From positions 2,885,511 to 2,949,510 of the forward strand of contig CP129490.1 of assembly GCA_030584085.1 (NCBI GenBank): a DNA stretch of 64,000 nucleotides, in the 5' to 3' direction. Origin of the DNA: Melioribacteraceae bacterium (GTDB lineage: Bacteria > Bacteroidota > Ignavibacteria > Ignavibacteriales > Melioribacteraceae). Below, piece by piece: positions 34,700 to 43,206 of the stretch. The first letter of the stretch is position 1. Each line of letters opens with the position of its first letter. The translations under genes were made by a program, and so were the position numbers. Below the pieces are notes generated by a model that saw only the letters and a list, made by a program, of their open reading frames with translations, had not been told where the DNA came from and made no database searches.

Positions 34700-35795
34700 C
34701 TATTCTCTCCTTCCAATTATAATATTTACTACTTACGGATTTTAAACCAAATAATAACATGATAATCATTTGAAACGGATGTAGTATTAGGTTTAAAAAC
34801 CAGTTTTGCTTACTCATTATCGAAATAAAAATTCTTTCGAAGAATATCATGAGCACAATTAACATAAATATATCGTTAAAAAAATATAATAATAGTGGTG
34901 CTGTAAACATAAAAAACAAGACTAGTAAAAGAATAATAAAAGTTGTTTTCCCGACATTAAATCCCTTGTAAAAATTCTTTACAAATCCATTAACCGAATC
35001 AGAAAAAGAATTATACATTTTGCAGAACACAGCATCCTCACCTAGTGATGTTCTTACTTTGTATCCATTTCTTTTGAATAGACGAACAAACTGCATATCT
35101 TCAACTACCTCATTCTTAACAGCTTCATGAGTGCCAATTTGTTCATAAATCTCCTTATTCATCATTAAAAACTGACCGTTTGCCGCTGCTAGATTTTCAC
35201 TTTTTTTTGAATTTACAAACTTCAACGGAAGAAAATTAAGTAACAACCAATTCATTAACGGTACAACAAACCATTCGCCAAAACTAGCAATTTTTTGTGT
35301 TGGAAAAACCGAATACAATGATAATTTGTGCTTTTGCATCTCATAAATTGCGTTTGAAACTGCATGCTTGTTTAATGTAACATCGGCATCTACAAATAAT
35401 AAATATTCTCCGTTCGCATATTTTGATAGTTGATAACATGCCCAATTTTTACCCAGCCAATTTGAAGGAATTGATTTACCATTAACAAGTTTTACTTTAC
35501 TATACTTGGAAGAATATTCTTGGACTATCTTTGTGGATTGATCTTCTGAATTATCATCGAGGACAATAACTTCATAGTTATCGTACGATTGCTGGTTTAT
35601 AGAGTTAAGTAAGTCCCCTATATTTTTTTCTTCGTTTCTTACCGGGATTAAAATCGAGATAAAAATGTTTTCGGTGATCTCTTTTCTAGTATTATATAGT
35701 CGAGGTGCTGTTGAATAATTAAACAAGACTATTCCAAGAAAAATTGAATGTGAGATAAAAAGTATAGCGAATATGATTAATTCTATTGCTGTCAT
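34689..35795 (-). CDS. Family 2 glycosyltransferase of the carotenoid operon (CruC/CrtQ-like)
   Basis: 368 residues. A transmembrane helix (about 3-25) precedes a GT-A domain with IPVRNEEKNIGDLL, VLDDNSED and the metal-binding FVDADV. Later AANGQFLMM and EVVEDMQF supply the acceptor-site region. Two or three membrane helices close the protein. Its place between hydratase and acyltransferase suggests that it glycosylates the carotenoid 1'-hydroxyl, as CruC does in green sulfur bacteria. Sugar identity is unknown. Its ATG overlaps the upstream acyltransferase stop by one base. Confidence 0.8.
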   Translation of the reverse strand: MTAIELIIFAILFISHSIFLGIVLFNYSTAPRLYNTRKEITENIFISILIPVRNEEKNIGDLLNSINQQSYDNYEVIVLDDNSEDQSTKIVQEYSSKYSKVKLVNGKSIPSNWLGKNWACYQLSKYANGEYLLFVDADVTLNKHAVSNAIYEMQKHKLSLYSVFPTQKIASFGEWFVVPLMNWLLLNFLPLKFVNSKKSENLAAANGQFLMMNKEIYEQIGTHEAVKNEVVEDMQFVRLFKRNGYKVRTSLGEDAVFCKMYNSFSDSVNGFVKNFYKGFNVGKTTFIILLLVLFFMFTAPLLLYFFNDIFMLIVLMIFFERIFISIMSKQNWFLNLILHPFQMIIMLLFGLKSVSSKYYNWKERIVES

Positions 35796-36448
35796 TATAA
35801 TAAATCTTCAATAAAACTTTTTTGATTAGCAGCTTCATTTAATAAATCAAGGTTTTCCGTGAACTTAAATCTAAATTGGTTATAATCTTCCAAAATCAAT
35901 TTTACTTCTATTAATTCACCAAATCTGCAAATAACTGCCGGATTTTTTTCATTATAAAATTGAATTTTAAATCCAACCGGTAATACAAATTTCTTATCAC
36001 TCGAATTTTTAATTAATAATTTCAGTCCTTCTTTTATATCAATCGGTCGTTTTTCGAATGGTTCAATCTTTCCTTGAGGATAAGTAACCACAAAGTTCTT
36101 AGTATCATTAAGAATTTCGTTTGTGTACTTAACTGTCTCAACAATAGATCTTGGATTATCAGGATCGATTGAATAAGCTCCTACCTTTTTAAAGAACCAA
36201 TATTTCTTTAAAGATGATTCCAGCATCATTAAATACATTTTACGATTGATCTTTTTACGGTTAACAAAATCAATAAAAAATCCGTCCCACCAGCTAATAT
36301 GATTTGGCGTTACAATAAGTGAAGATTCGGAAGAAACAGAAGGATATAAGTTTACTAAATAAAAATTGCTGAAAGATTTTTTAATTATCCTGTTTATGTA
36401 TGGATTAAAAATCAATCTCGCAATATTTGAGTGTTCAGCTTTAATCAT
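35795..36448 (-). CDS. PlsC-like acyltransferase of the carotenoid operon (CruD-like)
   Basis: 217 residues of the lysophospholipid-acyltransferase fold. The catalytic HX4D motif is HISWWD, and the second block is TYPQGKIEPFEKRP, which binds the phosphate or acyl acceptor. In green sulfur bacteria an enzyme of this fold (CruD) esterifies the carotenoid glucoside with a fatty acid; the adjacent glycosyltransferase makes the same role likely here (inference). Its start abuts the stop of the desaturase-family gene. Confidence 0.78.
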   Translation of the reverse strand: MIKAEHSNIARLIFNPYINRIIKKSFSNFYLVNLYPSVSSESSLIVTPNHISWWDGFFIDFVNRKKINRKMYLMMLESSLKKYWFFKKVGAYSIDPDNPRSIVETVKYTNEILNDTKNFVVTYPQGKIEPFEKRPIDIKEGLKLLIKNSSDKKFVLPVGFKIQFYNEKNPAVICRFGELIEVKLILEDYNQFRFKFTENLDLLNEAANQKSFIEDLL

Positions 36449-37936
36449 TTATTTTATTTCATACTTTTCAATAAGTTCTGCAGTAATCTTACCGGATAAA
36501 ATTACTAAAGGAATTCCGCCACCGGGATGTGCACTTCCGCCACAGAAATATAAACCGTTATATTCTTTAGATTTATTCTGTTGACGTAAGAAAGCTGCCA
36601 TTTTATTATTTGACGATATTCCATAAATACTTCCGCCAATACTGCTGGTTTTCTTCTCAATCAATTCTGGAGTCAGTATATCTTCAAGTACAATTTTACT
36701 TTCAATATTGACTCCTAAAATTCGGTTAAGTTTTTCTAGAATTATTTTTCTGGCTCTCTGGATTTCCTTTTCCCAAACTTGTTGTTTGTTATAAGGAACA
36801 TTGATCATCACAAACCAATTTTCATAATTAACCGGCGCATCATCATTTTTAAATTTTGAGGAAATATAAATATATATCGTTGGATCTGTAGGGATAATTC
36901 TGTTAGTAAATAGATCATCAAATTCTTTTTGATAATCTTCCGAGAAAAGAATATTATGAATCTCTAATTCGGAGTATATTCCTTCGATTCCCCAATAGAA
37001 TACAAGTGCAGAAGTCGATTTCTCTAATTTAGAATATTTTTTTGCTGAAGAAGAAGTATTATCATTTAGTAAATTTTTATAAGTGTTTTCCACATCTGAA
37101 TTCGAGACTACGATATCATAGTCTATTTGTTTGCCATTGACTGTGATCCCCTTTATAATATTCTTTTCGTGAATAACTTTTTGAACTGAAGAATTAAAAA
37201 AGAAGTTTACTCCCTTGAGTCTTGCAGCCTTTTCAATTGCTTTCGGAATAGAATAAATGCCGTCATTGGAAATATATCCGCCGAGATTATATTCAACATG
37301 TTGAATAACATTTAACGTCGCCGGTGCTTGAAATGGATTTGAGCCATTATAAGTCGCATATCTATCGAATAGCTGAATAGTTTTATCATCCTTGAAGAAA
37401 GAGGAGTTAGCTTCGTGCATAGTTCGATGTGTGTCAAGATTCTTAATATTTAGTAAAGTCTTGATCGCTTTTTTACTTATAAAATTTTTCTTCTCTGAAA
37501 AACTTTTAAAAAGAAATAAATCCGCGGAAAGATCATAAATATTCTTGCAATAATTTAAGTATTTCTTAATATCATCGGCTTTATCGTTAGTATTGAATTC
37601 AATTTCTTCAGCAAATTTATCTACGTCTGAGTATGCAGTAATTATAGTTGAATCCGGATAAAAATACTTACACAACACATCTAATTTTTTCATTTTGATA
37701 TAGTCGGATAAATTTAATCCGGATGAAGTGAAAAGATCTTCTAGAACAAAAGGCATTGTAAGAAGTGATGGTCCGGTATCAAATCGAAAACCATTTTTGT
37801 TGATTTCGTTTGCTTTACCTCCAACTGAGTTGCTTTGCTCATAAACATCTACTTCATAACCAAGAACACTTAATCTCAAAGCCGTTGAAAGTCCACCGAT
37901 TCCCGATCCGATAATTGCTACTTTTTTATAAGCCAT
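36449..37936 (-). CDS. CrtI-family FAD oxidoreductase, probably a CrtD-type carotenoid desaturase
   Basis: 495 residues. The dinucleotide motif GSGIGGLSTALRLSVLGYEV is near the N terminus, followed by GFRFDTGPSLLTMP. The C-terminal FAD contact is CGGSAHPGGGIPLV. It is a paralogue of the phytoene desaturase in the same operon. Because the operon also has CruF and CrtW, the second copy most likely introduces the 3',4'-double bond next to the hydrated end (CrtD role, inference). It shares 19 overlapping bases with the lycopene cyclase gene. Confidence 0.8.
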   Translation of the reverse strand: MAYKKVAIIGSGIGGLSTALRLSVLGYEVDVYEQSNSVGGKANEINKNGFRFDTGPSLLTMPFVLEDLFTSSGLNLSDYIKMKKLDVLCKYFYPDSTIITAYSDVDKFAEEIEFNTNDKADDIKKYLNYCKNIYDLSADLFLFKSFSEKKNFISKKAIKTLLNIKNLDTHRTMHEANSSFFKDDKTIQLFDRYATYNGSNPFQAPATLNVIQHVEYNLGGYISNDGIYSIPKAIEKAARLKGVNFFFNSSVQKVIHEKNIIKGITVNGKQIDYDIVVSNSDVENTYKNLLNDNTSSSAKKYSKLEKSTSALVFYWGIEGIYSELEIHNILFSEDYQKEFDDLFTNRIIPTDPTIYIYISSKFKNDDAPVNYENWFVMINVPYNKQQVWEKEIQRARKIILEKLNRILGVNIESKIVLEDILTPELIEKKTSSIGGSIYGISSNNKMAAFLRQQNKSKEYNGLYFCGGSAHPGGGIPLVILSGKITAELIEKYEIK

Positions 37937-38598
37937 TTTTCTTTTACAGTCACATAAATTAGTAAGTTAAAGGACAGCAATGAGAATGAATAGAAAAAAT
38001 CTTCAACCGGTATCGTAATTATCCGCGTACCCCAAATAGCCGAATCATTATATAAAACTATAGGAATGGATGTAAGAAAATAATTAACAATGAAAAATGG
38101 AATGAAAGTAAAAGCAATAAATCGCCAGTACAATCTTGATTTTAGCAAAGAAGGATTTAACAATTTAGCAGCGACAAAGAATAATCCAACAAACAACATT
38201 ATTGTGAGAGTATAATACTGCCCGATAAAAGCCAATGAGGCAACAGAAAAAAATAATGCAGCGTAGGTATAAAGATTGCAGTAATACGTTATCTCTTTAT
38301 CGCCCAAGTAAAACTTTGCCGTTTCATACAGAAATATTATAGCATAAGGAACAGTAACAAAAAATAATATTTCTTCGAGTGGAAGATTGAATACATAAAC
38401 ACCCAATATATGTTCTTCGTTAAAAGACCAATCTCCTCTTGCAGTAGCAATTATATCCCATGCAATGAATAGAAGTCCGACTGGTACTATAGAAATAAAA
38501 ACCGCAGGAATATTGCGGTAGAACTTTAATTTCTTTTCGAAGGTTAACAGAATCGGGACAAAAATAGTGGCAATATTAATCAGTAAATAGTCACTCAT
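37918..38598 (-). CDS. crtY: CrtYcd-type lycopene beta-cyclase (two fused half-domains)
   Basis: 226 residues with six to seven transmembrane helices. It contains two lycopene-cyclase half-domains, each with a PxE[E/D] motif: PLEE at 73-76 and PVED in the second half, followed by FF-rich helices. The conserved RGDWSFN motif lies just before the first. This is the fused form of the heterodimeric CrtYc/CrtYd cyclase found in Bacteroidota and archaea. It closes a psi end into a beta-ionone ring. One ring closure is expected here, since CruF would act on the other end (inference). Confidence 0.88.
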   Translation of the reverse strand: MSDYLLINIATIFVPILLTFEKKLKFYRNIPAVFISIVPVGLLFIAWDIIATARGDWSFNEEHILGVYVFNLPLEEILFFVTVPYAIIFLYETAKFYLGDKEITYYCNLYTYAALFFSVASLAFIGQYYTLTIMLFVGLFFVAAKLLNPSLLKSRLYWRFIAFTFIPFFIVNYFLTSIPIVLYNDSAIWGTRIITIPVEDFFYSFSLLSFNLLIYVTVKEKWLIKK

Positions 38599-39184
38599 TT
38601 GGTTTGGCTGATACCAAATAATTTTTCAATTTGTTTTCTTCATCCTTTGAGAGTAAATCTGTCATCAATAGGAATTCAATCATTCCGTTTTGAATTTCAT
38701 AATCAAGTGCCGAATAATCTCGTTCAAGTAATAATTGGTAAACTACATCTAGATCTTCTTCAGTTTCGTTTCCATAACCCAATATTCCGGGAACGTAATA
38801 TAAGATAGAAAACCTCATAAACCTTATCTCTAAATTTTCCGGATCCTTTGCAATCGCTTCTTCAAATAAGCTCATTGAATCATTAAGATAACTCATTTTT
38901 TTAAAAGGCCAGAATGCATGCTTGGATTTTAAGGCATCTATTCCAGCTTTATAAGCAAGAATAGTTGGCGGATAATCTGATATATTTTTACCAAAAATAT
39001 CTTCTATATAAGTTTGTAATGAATCCACATACTCATATTCTTCAACGCCGGAATAGTAATTTAGCCTTAATTTTTCAAGAACTGCATCATTGATATGTTT
39101 CGACGATTCATTTTGCGAAGCAGATAAATTTACATAGATAACAAGAAAAAGCAATGCAACGATATAATTCTTGTAATCAGTCAT
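38591..39184 (-). CDS. Exported helical protein of the carotenoid operon, unknown function
   Basis: 197 residues from the ATG at 39184, whose last base position overlaps the phytoene synthase stop (TAATG); an upstream in-frame start would be less coupled. An N-terminal hydrophobic segment (NYIVALLFLVIYVNLSASQ) looks like a signal peptide. The rest is mainly helical with an SLFEEAIAKDPENLEIRFMR repeat-like helix pair, as in TPR proteins. I do not recognise a family beyond this. Its invariant-looking place between synthase and cyclase suggests a carotenoid-linked role, perhaps scaffolding in the membrane or periplasm (inference). Confidence 0.65.
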   Translation of the reverse strand: MTDYKNYIVALLFLVIYVNLSASQNESSKHINDAVLEKLRLNYYSGVEEYEYVDSLQTYIEDIFGKNISDYPPTILAYKAGIDALKSKHAFWPFKKMSYLNDSMSLFEEAIAKDPENLEIRFMRFSILYYVPGILGYGNETEEDLDVVYQLLLERDYSALDYEIQNGMIEFLLMTDLLSKDEENKLKNYLVSAKPNE

Positions 39185-40023
39185 TAAGTAAGCCGTAGTA
39201 CTTTTATTTCCCATAATCCTTTTATGAACAGCGCAAATTTATATGCGTTTGAAATTCTTATTCGTTTTGATTGCAATTCATTTACGCTACATTTTCTAAT
39301 TTTTGAAAACAATCTTTGATAATATAAAAATGCTGAGTACACACCGAGTTTTACACCAATCGGAAGTTTCATAATTCCAATTAGTGCTTCATCAAATTCA
39401 CGTTGGATTTCATTTTCAAGTAATATTTTGTTTGCGTCATTTATTTCTACTTCAGCATCAACATTGGGCAGATAAATTCTACCTCTTTCTTCAATATCAC
39501 TTTTAATATCACGTAGAAAATTAACTTTTTGAAATGCTGAACCTAGTAATCTTGCCGGTTCTTTTAATGATTCGAATTTTTCGTTATCATGTTTATTAAA
39601 GACTTTTAAACACATTAATCCGACAACTTCCGCAGAACCGTAAATATAATTGTCATAACTATTACGTTTATAGGTTGAGTTATAAAGATCCATTTCCATG
39701 CTGTTTAAGAATGCATCAATATATTCAAGATCTATTTTGTATTCATTTACAACGAGTTGAAATGCATGAAGAACTGGATTTGTTGAAATTCCGTTTTCTA
39801 TTGCATTATATGTATCTTCTCTAAATTTTTGAATCAAAGCAGCTTTATCATAACCATGAAATGTATCTACGATTTCATCAGCTATTCTCACGAAACCATA
39901 AATAGCATATATTGGGTCGCGATATTCCGGAGCAAACGCTTTTATACCAAAACTAAATGACGTACTATAAGCTTGAGTAAGTTTTTTACTCATTTTATAC
40001 GAAACATTATGATAAAGTTGCAT
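39184..40023 (-). CDS. crtB: Phytoene synthase
   Basis: 279 residues of the squalene/phytoene synthase family. The first aspartate-rich motif is ADEIVD (Asp49, Asp53) and the second lies in NFLRDIKSDIEERGRIYLP. These bind the Mg-diphosphate of two geranylgeranyl diphosphates, which are joined head to head. It overlaps the desaturase gene by 17 bases. No GGPP synthase is in the window, so the precursor comes from elsewhere. Confidence 0.93.
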   Translation of the reverse strand: MQLYHNVSYKMSKKLTQAYSTSFSFGIKAFAPEYRDPIYAIYGFVRIADEIVDTFHGYDKAALIQKFREDTYNAIENGISTNPVLHAFQLVVNEYKIDLEYIDAFLNSMEMDLYNSTYKRNSYDNYIYGSAEVVGLMCLKVFNKHDNEKFESLKEPARLLGSAFQKVNFLRDIKSDIEERGRIYLPNVDAEVEINDANKILLENEIQREFDEALIGIMKLPIGVKLGVYSAFLYYQRLFSKIRKCSVNELQSKRIRISNAYKFALFIKGLWEIKVLRLT

Positions 40024-41488
40024 AGTCTTTCTCGATCCTTTCGGTTACAAGTTTTGAACTAATTATTACCATCGGCAATCCGGTGCCGGGCGTTGTTGAT
40101 GCACCAACGTAGTACAAATTGCTAAACTCTTCGTCTTTATTGCTTGGTCTAAATGCTCCTACTTGGTCAATATCGTGTGCTAATCCAAGACCTGATCCTT
40201 TGTAGAGATTAAGAGCATTTGCCCAGTCATCAGGAGCCATTATTCTTTTAGTTACAATATTATTCTTGATATCGAATCCGGTTCGTTGCGAGAGATCGGA
40301 AATTAATGTTTCGGCTAATTCTTCTTTATCAGACCAATCTTTTTTGAATCTTAAATCCGGTACGGGACAAAGAATATAAATATTCTCATGACCTTCCGGT
40401 GCGGCTGTTTGATCCGATTTTGAAGTAACATTCACATAGTAGTAAGGCTTTTGCGGATTTATAGAAGATGTAAAAATTGTATCTGCATAACCTCTAAAAT
40501 TACTTCCAAGGAAATAATTATGATGCATTAGTTTATCTACCTTACCTTTAACACCGAGATAAATTGTATATGGAGCCAGCGTCCAATGCATTTTATCAAG
40601 TTTAGCCTCAGAATAATTTTTTCGACCAAGTAATTTTCCTCTAAAAGATGCAGCATCAGAATTTGATATAATTATATCGGCAGTCCATCTTTTTCCGTTT
40701 TGATCGATTACTTCATTTAGCTTGCCGTTGTTATTTCCTATGCTGACTATTTCTGTATTGTAGTGAATCTTAACTCCCTTGCGTTCTAATATTTTTAGAA
40801 TTGCTTCTACCATTTTGTACATACCGCCTTTAACTTTCCAGTAACCGTTGTGACGCATTTCTGTGTAGTTTAGCAAAGAATATATTGCAGGTGTTTGAAA
40901 TGGTGTTGAACCTAAAAAGAAAGCAACAAGAGAGAAGATAATTTTCATTTCTTCAGACTTAAAAGTTCTATCAACTTCACTCCACATCGTCTTAAATAAA
41001 TATGGTAGATGTTTAAGCGGAACTCTGCTGAGTTTTAGAATATATTCAAGCTTATTATTAAAATTAGACTTAACAACTTTATCTTCGGTATCATGAAAAA
41101 ATTGACTGGCTCTTGATAAATATTTATCAACTTTATTAGCCAAGTCGGGTTCAATATCTTTGAACTCTTCTTGAAGTTTTTGTAAATCTTTGTAAATCAG
41201 TCTAGGTTTTTCTTTGCCTTCAAAAAAAACTTGATAAAGCGGATCAAGTTCTTCTAATTCAATTGGATTCTTCTCATTAATGCTATTGAATAATTCATCA
41301 AGCTCATAAGTCATACTCATAAATGACGGACCCATATCAAAACGGAAACCATCTTGCTCGATAAGATTTAATCTACCACCAGCTCTATGGTGTTTTTCAA
41401 GAATTGTAACATCATAGCCTTTGTGGCTAAGTCTAAGAGCTGTACTTAATCCGCCTAATCCTGATCCAATTATTAACGCTGATTTCAT
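40007..41488 (-). CDS. crtI: Phytoene desaturase
   Basis: 493 residues, FAD-dependent. GSGLGGLSTALRLSHKGYDV is the N-terminal dinucleotide motif, GFRFDMGPSFMSM follows, and YVGASTTPGTGLPMV closes the FAD site near the C terminus. This is the bacterial CrtI pattern; it converts phytoene to lycopene (or a less desaturated product). Coupled to crtB by a 17-base overlap. Confidence 0.9.
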   Translation of the reverse strand: MKSALIIGSGLGGLSTALRLSHKGYDVTILEKHHRAGGRLNLIEQDGFRFDMGPSFMSMTYELDELFNSINEKNPIELEELDPLYQVFFEGKEKPRLIYKDLQKLQEEFKDIEPDLANKVDKYLSRASQFFHDTEDKVVKSNFNNKLEYILKLSRVPLKHLPYLFKTMWSEVDRTFKSEEMKIIFSLVAFFLGSTPFQTPAIYSLLNYTEMRHNGYWKVKGGMYKMVEAILKILERKGVKIHYNTEIVSIGNNNGKLNEVIDQNGKRWTADIIISNSDAASFRGKLLGRKNYSEAKLDKMHWTLAPYTIYLGVKGKVDKLMHHNYFLGSNFRGYADTIFTSSINPQKPYYYVNVTSKSDQTAAPEGHENIYILCPVPDLRFKKDWSDKEELAETLISDLSQRTGFDIKNNIVTKRIMAPDDWANALNLYKGSGLGLAHDIDQVGAFRPSNKDEEFSNLYYVGASTTPGTGLPMVIISSKLVTERIEKDYATLS

Positions 41489-41547
41489 TTTCTTTTAATT
41501 TAATCCTTAATTTCAGTTGTATACGTGTAAACCAGGATTCAAGAAAT

Positions 41548-43002
41548 TTAGTTCAAAATCTCGTTAACAATATTTAAGGCGCCTAAAACTACAGCCGGAG
41601 TTCCTTGTCCGGGGAAAACTGTATCTCCGACAAGATATAATCCATCAAAAGGGGAAATATTTGATGGCATTTTGAGCAGATTTTTGCTAACTGAATGAGG
41701 AATTCCACCAACAAATCCATTGGAACGACCTGTATAAAATTGGAAAGTTTTTGGAGTACCCGATAGAAGATGCAATTTCTCAGAGTCCATAAACTGTGGG
41801 AAATGTTTATCGAATTGTGAGATTATGTAAAAAGTTGTTTTCTCTTTTCGAATTTTATACTCATCCTCAGAAAGATTCATCCAATTCTTCACATTCGTAT
41901 GCAAACTAATTGTAACGGATCGACTTCCTTCCGGAGCTCTCTGACGATCATCAATATGAGAGAATGAAACAAAAAAGGAATTTGAATCACTGTGAGGAAT
42001 TTTCTCATTTGTATGAATTTGATAGTAAAGCGAATCGAGTTCTTCCTTGCTTTCTATTCCAAAATTGACGGTGAATGCTCCCCATGAAAAGTTGAATAGT
42101 TTTGATTTTTCCTCGAAATATTTTTTAATCTTACCGTCAGTCATTTCTACCATATTCCATATTGGAATATTTGAAATAACATTTTTTGCAAGTAACTGAT
42201 CACCATTTTGTAAGCTTATCAAATAACCGCTTTTAACTTTTCCAATTGATTTAACTCTTTTCTTAAATTGAATTTCTCCTCCACTTGATTTAAATGATTC
42301 AAAAAGTAGTTCAGCAGGTTTATACATTCCACCAACCGGATAGTAAGAATCGGATGGATAAGCTAGCCCCATTGCAGCGGTCAAAAATGGAGAATCTGAA
42401 ATACTGTTTTGTGTTGTGATTAAAAGCTGTTCTTGTAGAAATCTGTGAAATGCAGTATCTGTTAAATTGTACTTCTCAACAAAGTGATGAACGCTTTTGA
42501 AAATGTAGGGAAGCAATTTTGTGTATTTTAAATTGCTCAGCTTTGTAAGTGTGAAAATATCATTAAAATTTCTTGGTAAAATTGTATTGTTCTCAGAGAT
42601 AAACTGCCAGGCTAAGTCATTAGTCTCAAAAACCTCATTCCAAAATTTTCTTTGGTTTTCTGAATTAAATAATAATTCGGCATTTTTAATCCAAGTTTCC
42701 CGATGAGCATTGCGTGATATTTGTTTATCCTCTAACTTGACAATGAGTCCGGGATCAATTCTTAATAGTTCAGGTTTGAGCTCAAGATAATTAAACAATT
42801 TGCCAAGCGGTTGATGTTTCTTAACACCACTAATTGTTGTAGCCCCGACATCAAATGTAAATTCTTTTCTTTTATAAAAAGAAGCACATCCTCCAATTTT
42901 AGAATGTGATTCGAGAAGAAGAACATCCTTTCTATTTTTGGCAAGCAATGATGCTGCAGCTAAACCTCCGTAACCGGCACCAATTACTATAAACTCTCGC
43001 AC
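41548..43002 (-). CDS. CrtI/CrtH-like FAD-dependent carotenoid oxidoreductase or isomerase
   Basis: 484 residues. The FAD motif is GAGYGGLAAASLLA, followed by KEFTFDVGATTISG, and GDTVFPGQGTPAV near the C terminus. The FTFDVGAT stretch is closer to carotene isomerase (CrtH/CRTISO) and related oxidoreductases than to CrtI proper. It is the first gene of the operon, 59 bases before crtI. The role (cis-trans isomerisation, or another desaturation) is open. Its upstream region (43003-43206) has no clear TAnnTTTG box on this strand. Confidence 0.72.
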   Translation of the reverse strand: MREFIVIGAGYGGLAAASLLAKNRKDVLLLESHSKIGGCASFYKRKEFTFDVGATTISGVKKHQPLGKLFNYLELKPELLRIDPGLIVKLEDKQISRNAHRETWIKNAELLFNSENQRKFWNEVFETNDLAWQFISENNTILPRNFNDIFTLTKLSNLKYTKLLPYIFKSVHHFVEKYNLTDTAFHRFLQEQLLITTQNSISDSPFLTAAMGLAYPSDSYYPVGGMYKPAELLFESFKSSGGEIQFKKRVKSIGKVKSGYLISLQNGDQLLAKNVISNIPIWNMVEMTDGKIKKYFEEKSKLFNFSWGAFTVNFGIESKEELDSLYYQIHTNEKIPHSDSNSFFVSFSHIDDRQRAPEGSRSVTISLHTNVKNWMNLSEDEYKIRKEKTTFYIISQFDKHFPQFMDSEKLHLLSGTPKTFQFYTGRSNGFVGGIPHSVSKNLLKMPSNISPFDGLYLVGDTVFPGQGTPAVVLGALNIVNEILN

Positions 43003-43206
43003 AAAATCTCCGAATATATATAAAGTAGTTATTAGATTTGAAAGACATTATTCACATCTCTTATTACAAGTAAATTAACACGTAACTTTAGTTTAAAGTT
43101 CTTTGTGAGATAGGTCTGTAGTAGATTTTGATCTCCTCATTTTAATGGGTACTTTATAAAATTCTTTTTATTTTAATTAAAGTTAATTTAGGTTCTGCTT
43201 CTAACA

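Noticed and set aside
43003-43206. TAGATTTG at 43033-43040 as a promoter of the large kinase
   Set aside because: No TTTG lies at the -33 position and the distance to the start is about 165 bases, so chance occurrence in AT-rich DNA is likely.
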